A stretch of DNA of 50,000 nucleotides from Prorocentrum cordatum (GCA_963575745.1 CAUYUJ010022091.1:1-50000), one strand, 5' to 3'; numbered from the stretch's first letter, positions 24,496 through 35,622 are shown. Translations and numbers: made by a program. Notes: generated by a model not told the origin, from the sequence alone.

Positions 24496-25470
24496 GAGGG
24501 GGTCTGGGGATCGAGGCCGACTGAGCCCAGGTCATCGGCCCCTCTGTGCAACCGGACCCAGAAGCGGGAGGGCACGGGCGTGAGCTCCTCTCGGGGCAGG
24601 CCGGGCCGCGCGGGGGCGGCCAGCGGCAGTGGGGGATCCGAGAGAGCCCAGGAGCGGCCAGCAGCAGAGGCTCCTCCTCCAAAGACCGCCTCCCCCCCCA
24701 AACCTCCCCTTTCTACTCCTCCTTTGTTCCTCCTGCTCCTCCTCCTCCTACGATGGCAAAAAAGCCAGCCCCGGTGGTTGCAAACCGACCCGGCCCCGAC
24801 CTCGCCAAAAGCGAGGTCAGGTGCTGGTCGTGTTTTTCGCCGCTCGCGAGCCTCTGTTCTATGTGCAGACTAGCGCTCGCACCGAATCAGGTCCAATCCA
24901 AGCAGCCTCGCCCGCACGCGCTTCGCGCACGACACCAAGCGACACCTAGATCGCCAGGCACGACGGAGCGACATGCCAGGGGCCTTATTTCCCCTTCGGC
25001 TTCGCAGCCCAGAGACCCAACGATGCGATCTCTCAATCCGCGGCACCAGGTCCCAACCCCTTTCCCACGGGCGTCTAACGTCCAAGATCCATTTTTCAGT
25101 GTGCCCGCGGGCCCAAGAATATGTGGAACACGCCGCGATTAGAAAAAATACATCTCGTCGGATGTTGGGCACCTCCGAACAGTCGACGACAAAAACGCCC
25201 CAGAGGTCCAGACGACACTGGAGAGAGGGGGAGGAGTGGGAAAAGGAGGAAGAGAAGTTCCTGGGGCATCCCGGAGGCCTTCAGGAGCCCCAGAAGCAGG
25301 TTGCAGAACCCCCACACATTCCAAACGCGCAGCTGCTCCTCCTCCCTTCCTCTACTCCCGAGCGTCGCGAACGTGTGCGAGCGCAGCGCCCCGCTGGACA
25401 GCAAGGCCTGCAGGCGGCGATCCAGAAGCAGCAGGACGCGGCATCACACCACGGACGAGGTGCTGTCACG
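24496..25470. other. Unassigned unique sequence
   Basis: Mixed composition with several open but unconvincing frames on both strands. Small CCT (24700-24750) and GGA (25220-25260) tracts are present. No domain was recognised. Confidence 0.4.
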
Positions 25471-25489
25471 CCGCCTGGGCAACGTGAGC

Positions 25490-25625
25490 GCACGCCCGCA
25501 GAGACTCCACCTGCGGGTCACCCTGACGGGACAGGCCAGGCGGCGCGCTCCCACTCTGCAGCCTGCCCCGACGCTGCCGTCGCCCCTGCGAAGATGCGGC
25601 GCGGGCTCTTGGACGAGGAGGAGGA
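25490..25625 (+). pseudogene. Inverted partner of the candidate exon at 25940-26222
   Basis: This block is about 85% identical to the reverse complement of 25944-26074, sharing AGAGACTCCACCTGCGGGTC and GAAGATGCGGCGCGGGCTCT. Small indels relative to the minus copy shift the frame, so this copy looks decayed. Its own frame reads PQRLHLRVTLTGQARRRAPT. It runs into (GGA)n. Confidence 0.4.
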
Positions 25626-25955
25626 GGAGGAACAGGGCGAGGAGGAGGAGGAGGAGGAGGAAAATATGAGGAGGAGGAGGAGGTCCACCGCCCCAGAGCT
25701 CCGCCGCCGCCTGGCCGACACGGCCTCGGGGCATCCGCAGGCGTCGAGCCTGTGGCACGCCGCGGGCGCCCCAGCGGGTCCAAGAAAGCCCGCGCCGCGA
25801 GCATGATGAAGATGATGGCCCTGCTCCCCGCTCTCCCCTCCTCCTCCTCCTCCTCCTCGTCCTTTTCCTCCTCCTCCTCCTCCTCCTCCTCGCCCTTTTC
25901 CTCCTCGCCCTGTTCCTCCTCCTCCTCGCCCTGCTCCTCCTCCTCCTCGTCCAAG
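25612..25955. repeat. GGA and CCT arrays forming the core of an inverted duplication
   Basis: (GGA)n at 25612-25684 and (CCT)n at 25838-25955 face each other across about 150 unique bases. They extend the inverted arms on both sides. Confidence 0.85.
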
Positions 25956-26222
25956 AGCCCGCGCCGCATCTTCGCAAGGGCGACGGCAGCGTCGGGCAGG
26001 CTGCAGAGTGGGAGCCGCCCGGCTTGTCCCGTCAGGGCGACCCGCAGGTGGAGTCTCTGCGGGTTGCCCCTTTCCCCGACCGCAGAGGCCCCCTGCGCAG
26101 CCCGGCGAGGCCCTTGGGGAGCCTGGCGCCTCGCTTGCTCGCCTCGTCCCTGGACCCCCCCCCCCACCTGCCCCAGTTCTGCCTCGTGGAACTCTGCCTC
26201 CTCAGGAGCATCAAGAACTTTG
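25940..26222 (-). CDS. Candidate exon, product unknown
   Basis: A minus-strand frame reads LDAPEEAEFHEAELGQVGG, then NPQRLHLRVALTGQAGRLPL and CSLPDAAVALAKMRRGLLDE, before dissolving into Glu from (GGA)n. Residue use is protein-like, with regularly spaced Leu and Ala suggesting helices. The upstream edge coincides with insertion of family B copy 3 (target repeat AAGAACTT), so the exon may be cut there. An inverted, frame-shifted copy lies at 25490-25625. No domain was recognised; it could be a single exon or a relic. Confidence 0.35.
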
Positions 26223-26383
26223 AAGGGGAACTGGAACACACAAATAAATTCACACAAATAAAAAGATTCCCCATATTTTCTAATATTTTCTGGGTTTTTG
26301 TCTTCCCCCCCAATTCCCATATTTTCCCATATTTTCTGGGGAATCGCCGATTAATTGTGTCTGTGTGTTTCTTTTCCTCCTGA
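26221..26383 (+). mobile_element. Family B element, copy 3
   Basis: TGAAGGGG head, duplicated CCCATATTTT block and CCTCCTGA tail. An 8-base direct repeat, AAGAACTT, flanks it (26213-26220 and 26384-26391), the clearest target duplication in the family. Confidence 0.9.
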
Positions 26384-26402
26384 AAGAACTTGTGCGAGAC
26401 CC

Positions 26403-26762
26403 ATGGAGCCCTCCCCCACCCCTCCACCCTCCGACCCAGACGTGGTCAGGTTTGAAATCTACACGGACGGTCCAGGAGGTTCAAAGCATGGACAGCTAGG
26501 GGGGCCGCCGTCTTGGGTTTGGGTAGTGTGTGCTAGGACAGAATGTGGACAATATCGAACATATGGGAATCTTTCTGGCGTTGAAGAGGATCTCGTCGAC
26601 CACGTCAGGAGCGTCTCAGGCGCCTCCGGATTTCAAGCAACGCTCTGCAGGTCCCTGCCAGTCAGCATCTACACGGATAACTTGCTTGCCGTGCGCGCGC
26701 CAGATGGGGTTCACACTTTCCGTCTTGTGGGGATGTCCCGGAGCTGCTGGATGGGGCCCTGA
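26403..26762 (+). pseudogene. RNase H-like fragment of a retroelement
   Basis: The frame from ATG contains VVRFEIYTDGPGGSKHGQLG followed by PSWVWVV, matching the first RNase H strands with their catalytic Asp (YTDG). Later comes LPVSIYTDNLLAVRA, matching the third-Asp strand (TDS/TDN). The Glu-bearing helix between them is eroded, and the His/Asp C-terminal part is missing. This looks like a decayed fragment of a LINE of a different family from the one at 7.6-20 kb. It begins 19 bases after family B copy 3. Function is unlikely. Confidence 0.45.
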
Positions 26763-26944
26763 AGCTCCTGCGCACCAACATTCGAGTGTCTTGGAGTCAT
26801 GTGCATTGGGGAGACCAAAAGGTACCGCTACCGCTACTCCCCGGACCTCTCCCGGGGGTGCGCTCTGACCAGAATCTCGAGGCGAAGCCAGCGGTGGCGA
26901 CGAGGGCCTCCCAGGGAGGCCCCAAAAAGGGGAGAACGGGCGAG

Positions 26945-27055
26945 GGGTAAACATAAACATAAAACAATAGAAAAAACAATAAAACATAAACATAAACATA
27001 AACGTAAACATAAAAAAAGGAAATAGAGGGACAAACAATGACATAAACATAAAAA
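26945..27055 (+). repeat. (ACATAA)n minisatellite
   Basis: Repeated ACATAA/AACATA units with AAACAATA interruptions. Its edge overlaps the tip of the adjacent foldback element, which also contains ACATAAACAT. Confidence 0.85.
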
Positions 27056-27202
27056 CTCGGTGGTCCGCGCGGATTTCTCGGACCGGCGCTGGACCCCCCT
27101 CCCCGGCGCGCGGAGCGCGCCAGGGGCGGCGCCGGAGGCGCCGCCAGGCGGGTCCAGCGCGGATCCGAGAAATCCGCGCGGACCTCCGAGTTATGTTTAT
27201 GC
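27041..27202. mobile_element. Foldback element with AACTCGGNGGTCCGCGCGG arms
   Basis: The arms ACTCGGTGGTCCGCGCGGA and TCCGCGCGGACCTCCGAGT pair almost perfectly. They continue through GATTTCTCGGA/TCCGAGAAATC to a GC-rich centre (GGCGCCGGAGGCGCC). A related copy at about 37880-38310 has a CCT array inserted at its centre. Confidence 0.8.
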
Positions 27203-27914
27203 CACTTTTTGTTCCCCAAACCTCCTCCTCCTCCGATGCGTGGTCACGATGCAGATCCGTGGAACGATAAAACAGGGCTAGGATCGGGATAGATCGCTCC
27301 AGAGCGTTCCGGAGCGCTCTCAGAGCGTTCCGGAACGCTCTGGAGCGGCCGCGGCGCCCGATACGTCCTCCAAACCCGCCGATTCTCAGAGATTTCGAGT
27401 CATCCCGATCCGATTTTGTCCCGATCTTCGCGTCGTTTTGAACGAGCTGGCAGATGCCATCGCGGGACTTGCCGGCTTCGGGGGCCGCGCCGTTCGGGGA
27501 TCTTCTGACCCGGGTCAATCCAGACCCGGGTCAGCAGGAAACCAAGAACTGCAATGCAGGAACAAAAAACTGCAACGCAGATCCTCGCAAACCCGGGTCA
27601 GCCAATACGCGCGGCCGCCTCGCGGCCACGAGCGGCTCGCTACCCCGGGTCAGCCAGAGGGGGTCTTCGCAGGATCCTGCAGGATCCGGTGCCCTGGCTG
27701 ACCCCCGTCTGCACTGACCCCCGTCTCGAGGCTCCCGACAGATGCCATCGCGGGACTTGCCGGCCTCGGGGGCCGCGCCGTCGGCTGCGCCGACGCGCCG
27801 GCCTCGGGCCGCGTGGCGAGGCGCAGCGCGGAGAGCGTGCCGCGGACACGGCTCTGATCCGACCACCACGGCAGGTCCGAGGGAGCTCCCGACAGTAGGC
27901 CCGCAGATGCAGCC
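27203..27914. other. Unassigned GC-rich sequence with direct and inverted motifs
   Basis: CAGATGCCATCGCGGGACTT followed by GCCGG occurs at about 27451 and again at 27740. Between them, CCCGGGTCAGCC motifs recur in both orientations. A nested palindrome of GAGCGTTCCGGA/TCCGGAACGCTC lies at 27297-27345. No gene was seen. Confidence 0.5.
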
Positions 27915-27919
27915 AGAAG

Positions 27920-28248
27920 TGAAGGGAAGCAGGGACACAGACACACATTGATATATATATATATATATATATATAAATATATATAGGTGTGTGCACATAT
28001 ATATATATATATACATATACAGATATATGCATCTGAGTCTACACATACATATATATACATATATATATATATGTATATGTATATGTATATGTATACATAC
28101 ATATCTGTATATAGAGAGATATTGTGCACACATATCCCAAGATACCGAGTAATTTCCCAGATATCTTGGATGTTCGTCCTCCCCCCACCTTACCATATTT
28201 TCCTGGGAGTCGACGATTCATTGTGTCTGCGTGTTCTTCCCCTCCTGA
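27920..28248 (+). mobile_element. Family B element, copy 4, with internal (TA)n expansion
   Basis: The head TGAAGGGAAGCAGGGACACA and tail TTGTGTCTGCGTGTTC..CCTCCTGA match the family. AGAAG flanks it (27915-27919 and 28249-28253). The ATAAATA segment has grown into about 150 bases of TA, TATG and CATA dinucleotides. Confidence 0.8.
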
Positions 28249-28290
28249 AGAAGAGAGTGCCCCCTTGATCGATTCCCAAATACGTTGTCT

Positions 28291-28425
28291 CGCCACCGGC
28301 TGCTGACCCTGGCGCTCGAAGAGCTCGACCGCCCCGCGAGGGGGATGGCCAGGCTCAGCTCGGCCACGCAGGTGCGAGTTGCAATCGCCAGCGTGCTCTT
28401 GCTTCGGCCCCACAGAGGGCGGGTC
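28291..28425 (+). CDS. Candidate exon, product unknown
   Basis: A plus frame reads RLLTLALEELDRPARGMARL then SSATQVRVAIASVLLLRP. This is a protein-like helical pattern in otherwise non-coding surroundings, close after family B copy 4. There is no start codon or clear splice consensus and no recognised family. The frame runs on to a TGA near 28460. Competing frames are also open, so this is tentative. Confidence 0.22.
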
Positions 28426-28559
28426 GGAACCGCTCGGGCGGGTGGGGAATGGGGGTGATCGAAATGGTGGGTGAAGAGAAGGGCCCCCCAGGGGCCCTGC
28501 AGGGGTCCTGTAGGGCTCCTTTGGGGCCCTTGCCTTCACTCCTCGTTTATATCACCCCC

Positions 28560-30005
28560 GCTACAGGGCCAGTTCTTAATCCATTTTTTATTTAAAACAA
28601 GCAAAATATATAGGATGTGTTAATACATGATTAATTCATGCATTAATTTATGCATGAACTCATCGTTGTTTTTAATACTGACCCCCTGCGTTTTTTATTC
28701 ATGATCCGCACGCGGAGCATATATTAAAAGCGGCACTGTACCACCCGCCCGAACGGCGGGACTCGGATGCGATGTCGGCACGGGGGCGCCGCGGGACGGG
28801 ACCTGCCTGACCGCGTGCTCGCTCCGACACCGCAATTTTTGCGCGGCACGGCTTTCGCACGACAGGCACGCTCGAGACTGGGTTGCAAAAGAATGGATGG
28901 ACGCCCGCAGGAGAAATTGTCGTGGTAGCGGCCGCGTGTGAGTCCAACGTTCCATGTGGCATTGCTCTTGGATCAACGCGCAATGTGCGCATCGTGCAAG
29001 GTGTATGTCGGCTAGAAGACATGTGCGTGTGCTGTCCTACTCGCTCCTACATAGTATTGCTGCAATTCTTGCACAGACGCGTTGGTCGGCCACGCTCCTC
29101 ATGCTCGCAGACCACCGACAGATATACACAACTGGTAAAGTGAAGTCGAACATCTAATCGGGCGACGATCGCAGCCTGCTGCCTCCTCTCCGTCATCGGA
29201 AGCTTGAAGCTACCTCTCTCGCCCTGGTGTCGCAGCGCGAAGATTGGGTTTGTCTGCCGCCGTCTCGTCTGCGTACCGTTTAGGGGGCCGAGTGTAACTC
29301 CGCCCTCAGGTACATTTTTCTCTCGAGCGCGGCTCCCATGATTTGCTGCGCTCAGAAACACCTCGCCGGCGTCACGCCAAGACCGCGCCCGCCACTCTCC
29401 CAGTGTGCCCCGTGCTCCTTCGCCCGGCCTGAGCTGTTTACTGTTTCTGCCTACTTGGTGCCTGTGCAGAACCGCTTAGTTTGAGAAATATTATGCTACC
29501 TGCAACGCCGCGCTCTGCTGACAGGCCATCGGCTTCAACAGCGTCGCGATCCAAACCTCCTCCTCTTCCTCCTCCTCCTCCTTTACGTTAGACCAACCTG
29601 AGCGTGAAGCTGTGGCGTTTGTGGAAGCGAAAGAAAACAAACGACTCGGGCCAAGGACACCTGGCGGGCGCCGAGGAAAATGAAATATCACGAGCACTGG
29701 AGAAGAATATTGGTGAGATTAGGCGCCCCCAGGTGTGACGACCCTCACCGTAGTGGAATCACACCACCCACATAAGGTAACATAAGTATAGAATAACGAA
29801 CCTTCATATTGATGGTGAGTGTCGTCGCGGCTTAGCAATACAGTATGCATAGGTTTGCCTGACAGGCTTGCCTGTTTCGAAAGCAGTATCTGTGGTACGG
29901 GCAAATGTGGCACAATAGAACAAACACACAGCTACACAGAGTCGTAGCCTGAAGATACAGGCTCGTATACGCCTCCTCCACCACGTCACCCCCCCAGCTC
30001 CTCCT
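28560..30005. other. Lower-GC unique region, no gene recognised
   Basis: Starts with an AT-rich stretch holding a palindrome, TTCATGCAT-TAAT-TTATGCATGAA (about 28635-28660). The rest has near-balanced composition and only short frames. It differs from the GC-rich surroundings. It may be intergenic or part of an unrecognised element. Confidence 0.4.
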
Positions 30006-30007
30006 AC

Positions 30008-30215
30008 TCATCATCATCAGCCTCCTCCTCCTCCTCCTCCTCGTCCTCCTCCTCCTCCCTTCCTAATTTCCTCCCGTCCTCCCGTCTTCTTCCTCCTCCT
30101 CCTCCTCCTCCTCCTCCTCCTTCTCCTCTCCTCCTCCTCCTCCTCCTCCTCCTGCTGTTGCTTCTCCTCCTACTCCTCCTCCTCCTCCTTCTCCTCCTCC
30201 TCCTCTTCCTCAGAC
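30008..30215. repeat. (CCT)n array
   Basis: CCT with CTT, CTG and TCA interruptions. Confidence 0.9.
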
Positions 30216-30590
30216 TCCCCTAGAACCTAGAGATCTCCCGAGACTTCCGTGGAGACCTCTGAAGACCTCCTCGCGGAACTCTGGAGCCCTGAGGAGACCA
30301 GATCTTCAGGGACATCCTCGCCCCCCCGCTCCTCGCTCCTCGCCCCTCGTCCTCGTCTCCTCCGCCTCCTCTGCCTCCTCCTCCTCAGACCTCAGACCCC
30401 CTACGTCATGATTTGTCCATGACGCCGACCCTCAGAGGTGCCGACCCATGATATCCAGGACTGGATTCTCGTCCCGAGTCGTATTCTGGCGTCCTCGGGC
30501 CCAGCGGGGGCCCCCGGAGTCAGAAACAATAGCAGGAGACCGGCCGTCGTGTCTGTCCACGGCGCGAGGAGGCCTGGGTCGCCCTCTTTT
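30216..30590. other. Unassigned sequence with GGCC-repeat block
   Basis: Begins with CTAGAACCTAGAGATCTCC-type short inverted motifs. The part at 30410-30560 resembles one arm of the foldback at 22813 (TCCTCGGGCCCAGCGGGGG). No gene was seen. Confidence 0.4.
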
Positions 30591-30751
30591 GGCGGCGCGC
30601 GCAAGGGGGTGTGGGGGGGAGGGCTTCTTAGAAGCAGGCTGCTTCTTAGAGCGCCGGCCTTACATCTCTAGATAAGGCCCGCGCCTTCTAAGAAGCAGGG
30701 GTGCTTCTGAGAAGCCTTCCACCCTCCCCCTACCCCCTTGTGCGCGCCGCC
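30591..30751. mobile_element. Foldback element, GGCGGCGCGC family, copy 3
   Basis: The best-preserved member: GGCGGCGCGCGCAAGGGGG pairs with CCCCCTTGTGCGCGCCGCC, and AGGGCTTCTTAGAAGC pairs with GCTTCTGAGAAGCC. It is flanked by a 24-base direct repeat, CGCGAGGAGGYCTGGGTCGC plus CCTC, with one mismatch (30563-30586 and 30761-30784). Confidence 0.85.
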
Positions 30752-30759
30752 AAGCCACG

Positions 30760-31525
30760 ACGCGAGGAGGTCTGGGTCGCCCTCGTGGCCGAGCGCGGCA
30801 GTTTCAGACCTCGCCCTCCTCCTCGGCATCCAGCGCGGGGCCGCCGCTGCCGCTGCAGCCCATGCCGCACCTGCGGCGGCTGCCGGAGGTCTCTGAAGGG
30901 CGCGCCTCGCGCGCCCAGGGCGCGGCTTCGGGCCTCGGGAGGCCTCGGGCTGCTTCTGGGGACCTACGAAGAAGAGAAGGCCCAGGCCTGCTCCCGTCGC
31001 GGGAACACATATGACTGCTGCCTTCTCGCTACTGTGAGCTCTCGGGGGCCATGGCCAGGCCTCAGGACAACAAAAACAACTCTGGATGAAAAGCCGGTCC
31101 CAGAGAGCGGGTCGAGAAGGAGGAGGAGGAGGAGGAGGAGGAGGAGGAGGAGGAGGAGGAGGCGGAGGCCCCCCAAAAACATGACGTCGGGGGTCTGGCG
31201 ACGGCATGCGCCTGAGCTCTCAAGCGCCGCCCATGGCGGGCCTCGTGCGCCAAGATGGGGGGGGGGGAGGGCAGGGCAGCACCGACCGAAGACATCTCCG
31301 AAAACCTGTGCCCATGTGGCGGGTTCTGGAAATCTTGAACCAAAAAATTGCACCATCTCTTTTTCGAGGCAGATTCCCGCTTCCGCCGGCCTAAGCCGGC
31401 GGAGGCAACATCGTTTTACTTCCGTTGCCTTCCGTCGGCCTTCTGTTGCCTTCCGCCGAGGAAGGGCCTTGTCTGGAACGCCTCAGGGCATCACAGGATC
31501 ACCCCAGCTACGCCGCTGCGGCGCA
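30760..31525. other. Unassigned sequence with a short (GGA)n tract
   Basis: GGA units at about 31115-31162. A GGCC-repeat block lies at 31035-31112 (AAAAGCCGGTCCCAGAGAG). The CCGTTGCCTTCCGTCGGCC motif is repeated near 31415-31455. Open frames exist on both strands but none is recognisable. Confidence 0.4.
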
Positions 31526-31735
31526 AGGAGGAGGAGGAGGAGGAGGCGGAGGAGGAGGAGGAGGAGGAGGACGAGGAGGGAGGAGAAGGTAGGAGGAGGG
31601 AGGAGGAGGGAGGAGGAGGAGGAGAAGGAGGAGGAAAAGGAGACGGAAAAGGAGGAGGAGGAGGAGGCGAAGGAGAAGGAAAAGGAGAAGGAGAAGGAGC
31701 GAGGAGGAGCGTGGAGGCGGAGGAGGAGGAGGACC
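31525..31735. repeat. (GGA)n / (GGAAAA) array
   Basis: GGA with AAG interruptions, directly before family A copy 2. Confidence 0.9.
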
Positions 31736-32069
31736 AGTGGAAACTCAACGATGTTGACATAAACCCTGCAAGCTCCCTCTTCATATGCCCCTACAGCGGT
31801 CCATTTCCACTGAAGAAACTGCCTCGTGGGAAGACAACCGTTTGAAGACCCTGAAGCATACCAAAACATTTTTCTCGGGATTCCAACGCCACGGATCAAC
31901 CATACTTTTGCGTCTTGTTTATCTTGAATCGCGCCAGAACGCTATTCCTGGGACTTCAACACCGCGAATCAGCGTGACTGGTGCACCCTCATAACCCTGA
32001 ATGCTTCCACAACACAATGTCTGGTGTGCTGATCATGGAAAGAGCGTGTTCTAGCGCTGCTGGCGGAAA

Positions 32070-32290
32070 ACCGGGGGGGGTCACTACCGGTTCGAACCCC
32101 TCCCCCCCCCCCCCCCCCCCCCTCCCGAAACCGTGGGGGGTCACTAATACCTGTTCGAACCCCTACCCCCCCCCCCCCCCCCTGCTCATCATGAAAAGGG
32201 GGGGGGGTCACTACCGGTTCGAACCCCCCCCCCCCTCCGGATCCGGAAAACCGGGGGGGGTCACTGCCGGTTCGAACCCCCCCCCCTCGA
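32070..32290 (+). repeat. GGTTCGAACCCC / C-tract tandem units
   Basis: About four units of roughly 60 bases: GGGGGGTCACTACCGGTTCG, AACCCC, a C-run, then a GAAAACCG-like block. Inverted copies lie at about 32945-33050, so the units bracket the minisatellite between them. Confidence 0.85.
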
Positions 32291-32292
32291 AA

Positions 32293-32870
32293 ACCGAGTG
32301 GGGGTGCGGACAGTGGTGGGGACGGTGTTGGTGGGGACAGTGGTGAGGGGACAGCGGGACCGTGGTGGGGACAGTGGGACAGTGGGACAGTGGTGGGGAC
32401 GGTAGTGGTGGGGACAGTGGTGGGGACAATGGTGGGAACAGGGGGGGACAGTGGACAGTGGTGGTGACGGTGGTGGTGGGGACAGCGGTGTGGGGACAAT
32501 GGGAATGAGGTGGAAACAGTGGGACAGTGGAGGGTACAATGGTGGTTGGGACAGTGGTGAAGGCGGTGGCGAGGACGGCGGTGGGACAATGGGACAAAGG
32601 TACAGTGGGGACATTGGTGGGGACAGTAGGGACAGTGGTGGGAACAGTGGGACAGCTCAGTGGGACAGCGGCGGAGTCAGTGGGACAGTGGGGACAGTGG
32701 GGATAGTCGGGCAGTGGTTGGGGCCGTGGAGACAGTGGGGAGAGTGGAACCGTGGTGGGAACAGTTCTGGGAACAGCGGGGACAGTTGCGGGGAAGGTGG
32801 GGTCCACTGTGGGACCCCAACGGAGCCCGTGCACGTGGGGACAGCGTGTTGAGGACAGTGGTGCTGGGAA
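32293..32870 (+). repeat. GGGACAGTGG minisatellite
   Basis: Irregular units of 9-21 bases built on GGGACAGTGGTG, covering about 580 bases with few T or C on this strand. Confidence 0.9.
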
Positions 32871-32934
32871 CACCAGTGGGGGATGTGATCGACGGTGTTG
32901 GGCCGGGAGTCGTTGCTGCGGTGAGGAGGGGGGA

Positions 32935-33490
<556 letters not shown>

Positions 33491-33879
33491 ACCCCGGGTT
33501 CCGGAGCAAAAGGTTGGCAATTTTCCACAGTAGAGCGGCGGTGGATCACGCTCTCTCTGATCATGAGAACCCGTGAAACTCTTTCAAAGTTTAAAAGCGA
33601 ATGCGCGCGGCGCTAAAGCGAGAGCCACATTTAGAAACATGAACCGCCCTCAATCCGTGAAGCCCTTGCACATGTTTAAAACGAATGTGCGCGGCGCTAT
33701 AGCGAGAGCCACATTTTGAAAACGGCCCGCCCTCCATCTGCGAAACGATTGCCAATTCTTAAGCTTCAGGATCATAACCGGTGAGGACATCTCAGGCGAA
33801 ACGCCCGGCCCGCCCTAAAAACTGGCCTCGGGGAGCGACAGGGAGACGTGATTCATAAGGAAAAGGAATTAAGGAAAAG

Positions 33880-33968
33880 GGGTGGAGGAGGAGGACGAAG
33901 GGGGAGGAGGAGGAGGAGGAGGAGGAGGAGGAGGGGAAGTGAGGAGGAGGAGGAGGGGAAGCGAGGAG
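33880..33968. repeat. (GGA)n array
   Basis: Follows family A copy 2, as (GGA)n also follows copy 1. Confidence 0.9.
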
Positions 33969-33989
33969 AAACGAGGAAACGCATGGAGG

Positions 33990-34110
33990 GTGCGAGAGGC
34001 GCAGCACGAAGGCTGCTGCCGCTGCCGCCGGATGTGCTGCGGCGGGCCGGGCGGGCCCGCCGCCGCGGCCTGGGCCCCTTTCCGCTGCCGCCGCTCCTGG
34101 ACATCCGACG
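33990..34110 (+). CDS. Weak candidate exon between GGA and CCT arrays
   Basis: A plus frame reads ARRLLPLPPDVLRRAGRARR then GLGPFPLPPLLDIRR and meets a GT donor-like site (CGACG/GTGGGT) near 34110. The Leu/Pro/Arg pattern is protein-like, but GC-rich sequence often gives this by chance. No acceptor or family was recognised. Confidence 0.2.
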
Positions 34111-34142
34111 GTGGGTTTTTGCTCCAGGCGCGGCCCCAGACC

Positions 34143-34345
34143 CCTCCTCCTCCTCGTCCTTTTCCTTCTCGTCCTCCTCCTCCTCCTCCTCTCTCCTCTC
34201 CTCCTGCCTCCTCCTACTCCTCCTCTACTCCTCGTCCTCCCCCTCTCGTCCTCCTTCCTTCCTCCTCCACCTCCTCCTCTGCTAAACTCCTCCCTCGTCC
34301 TCCTCCTTCCTTCATCATATTCACCTCATCCTCCTCCTCCGCGCC
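34143..34345. repeat. (CCT)n array
   Basis: CCT with TCG, CTA and TTC interruptions. Confidence 0.9.
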
Positions 34346-34445
34346 TCCTCCATCCTTGTACATTTGACTAATAAAAATATAAAGATACATAAGATACTAT
34401 GAGATAAAAATAAATAAAAAAAAAAAAACAAATGACTAAATAAGC

Positions 34446-34924
34446 TCCTCCCTGTCGTTCCCCGGGGCCGGTCGGAAGCGCGGGCCAGGCGTTTCGCCTG
34501 AGACCTCCTTACCACGCATGAGCCCGAGGCTTAGAAACAGGCTGCAGTTTCACAAATGGAGGGCAGGTGGTTTCTAAATGTAAAATGTGGCTTGCGATTT
34601 AGCGCCGCGCACACTCGGTTTAAACATGTGCATCAGCTTCACGGATTAAGGTCGGCTCCTTTTCAAAGTGTGGCTGTCGCCTAAACGCCGCGGCATGGCA
34701 CGATTCAGCATCGTCAAGACACAACAGTCAAGTTGTCTCGTGGCTTTGACATTCTAAGAATGATGCTCTTGCGCTCTTCAGGATTTTCACACGGTTGTCT
34801 CCCAACGGTGCACGTCCCTCAGTGGAAGAGAACCCTTGTATGGAGCCAACGCAGAGGGAGCTTGGAGGCTTGGAGGGAGGGTGTATAACAACATCGTTGC
34901 TGAGTTTTGTGCTTGCACTGGTCT
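34446..34924 (-). repeat. Dispersed repeat family A, copy 3 (inverted)
   Basis: The reverse complement matches copies 1 and 2: CCTCGGGC..GGAGGTCTCAGGCGAAACGCC at one end and ACGATGTTG..GACCAGTGCAAG at the other. Only about two of the 83-bp units are recognisable. It has neither of the insertions found in the other copies, so it approximates the uninterrupted unit. A (CCT)n array (34925-35035) adjoins the same end as GGA does in the other copies. Confidence 0.7.
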
Positions 34925-35585
34925 TCATCCTCCTCCTCTTCCTCCTCCTTTTTTGGTGCTCCTCCTCCTCCTCCCCCTTTTTCCCCCCCCTCCCCCCTCC
35001 TTGATTTGTTTGTTCCTTTTCCTCCTCCTCCTCCTCATCGTGTCTCTCTGCAGCTCGCTCGGCGGGCTGGCATGCAATGCTGGTGACTGCATGCGTGGGG
35101 AATGATGAATACGGGTCAGATGGGCCCCTGGACACGTGTGGCCACCCAGCTGAGTCGAATTAACACACCACTCCACGAATTACTCCGTGTCGCAATGCAC
35201 GATGCGAGGGGACCTCGATCAGCTCCACCAGCTCCCGGCCCGCCGTGCGTCGATAACACAGAACCAAGCTGCCGCCGCCAGCATGGCCGGTGCCGATAGA
35301 CGCCGGGAAGTCCCCCGGCGTGCACCGAATTACAGGCAGTGACCATGCGGTGCCTGTCGGCGACACTTTGGCCACCTCCCCATGAGCTGGGTAAGCTCGG
35401 CGGCGATGGAAAACCCCACGGCCGCCTCCCCTATGTGGCCGTCCGGCCTTTCTTTCACTGGGTAGGGCAAGCCCGTGGGTTGAGTACCACGGTCAGCCAC
35501 CCAGCCCCAGCCCTCGCGGCATAGGGTGACCGCGCCCCAGGGTAATGGCCCCCTGCAGGGAAGGAACGCCCCACAGGAACGCCCC
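34925..35585. other. CCT tract and unassigned sequence
   Basis: (CCT)n with T-rich runs to about 35035, then ordinary-looking sequence to 35585 with no recognised gene. CGCCCCACAGGAA is duplicated at 35567-35590 just before the GAC array. Confidence 0.5.
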
Positions 35586-35587
35586 AC

Positions 35588-35589
35588 AG

Positions 35590-35622
<33 letters not shown>

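Noticed and set aside
27950-28130. Tyr/Ile-rich membrane protein frame over the TA tract
   Set aside because: It arises from TA/CA dinucleotide expansion inside a family B element.
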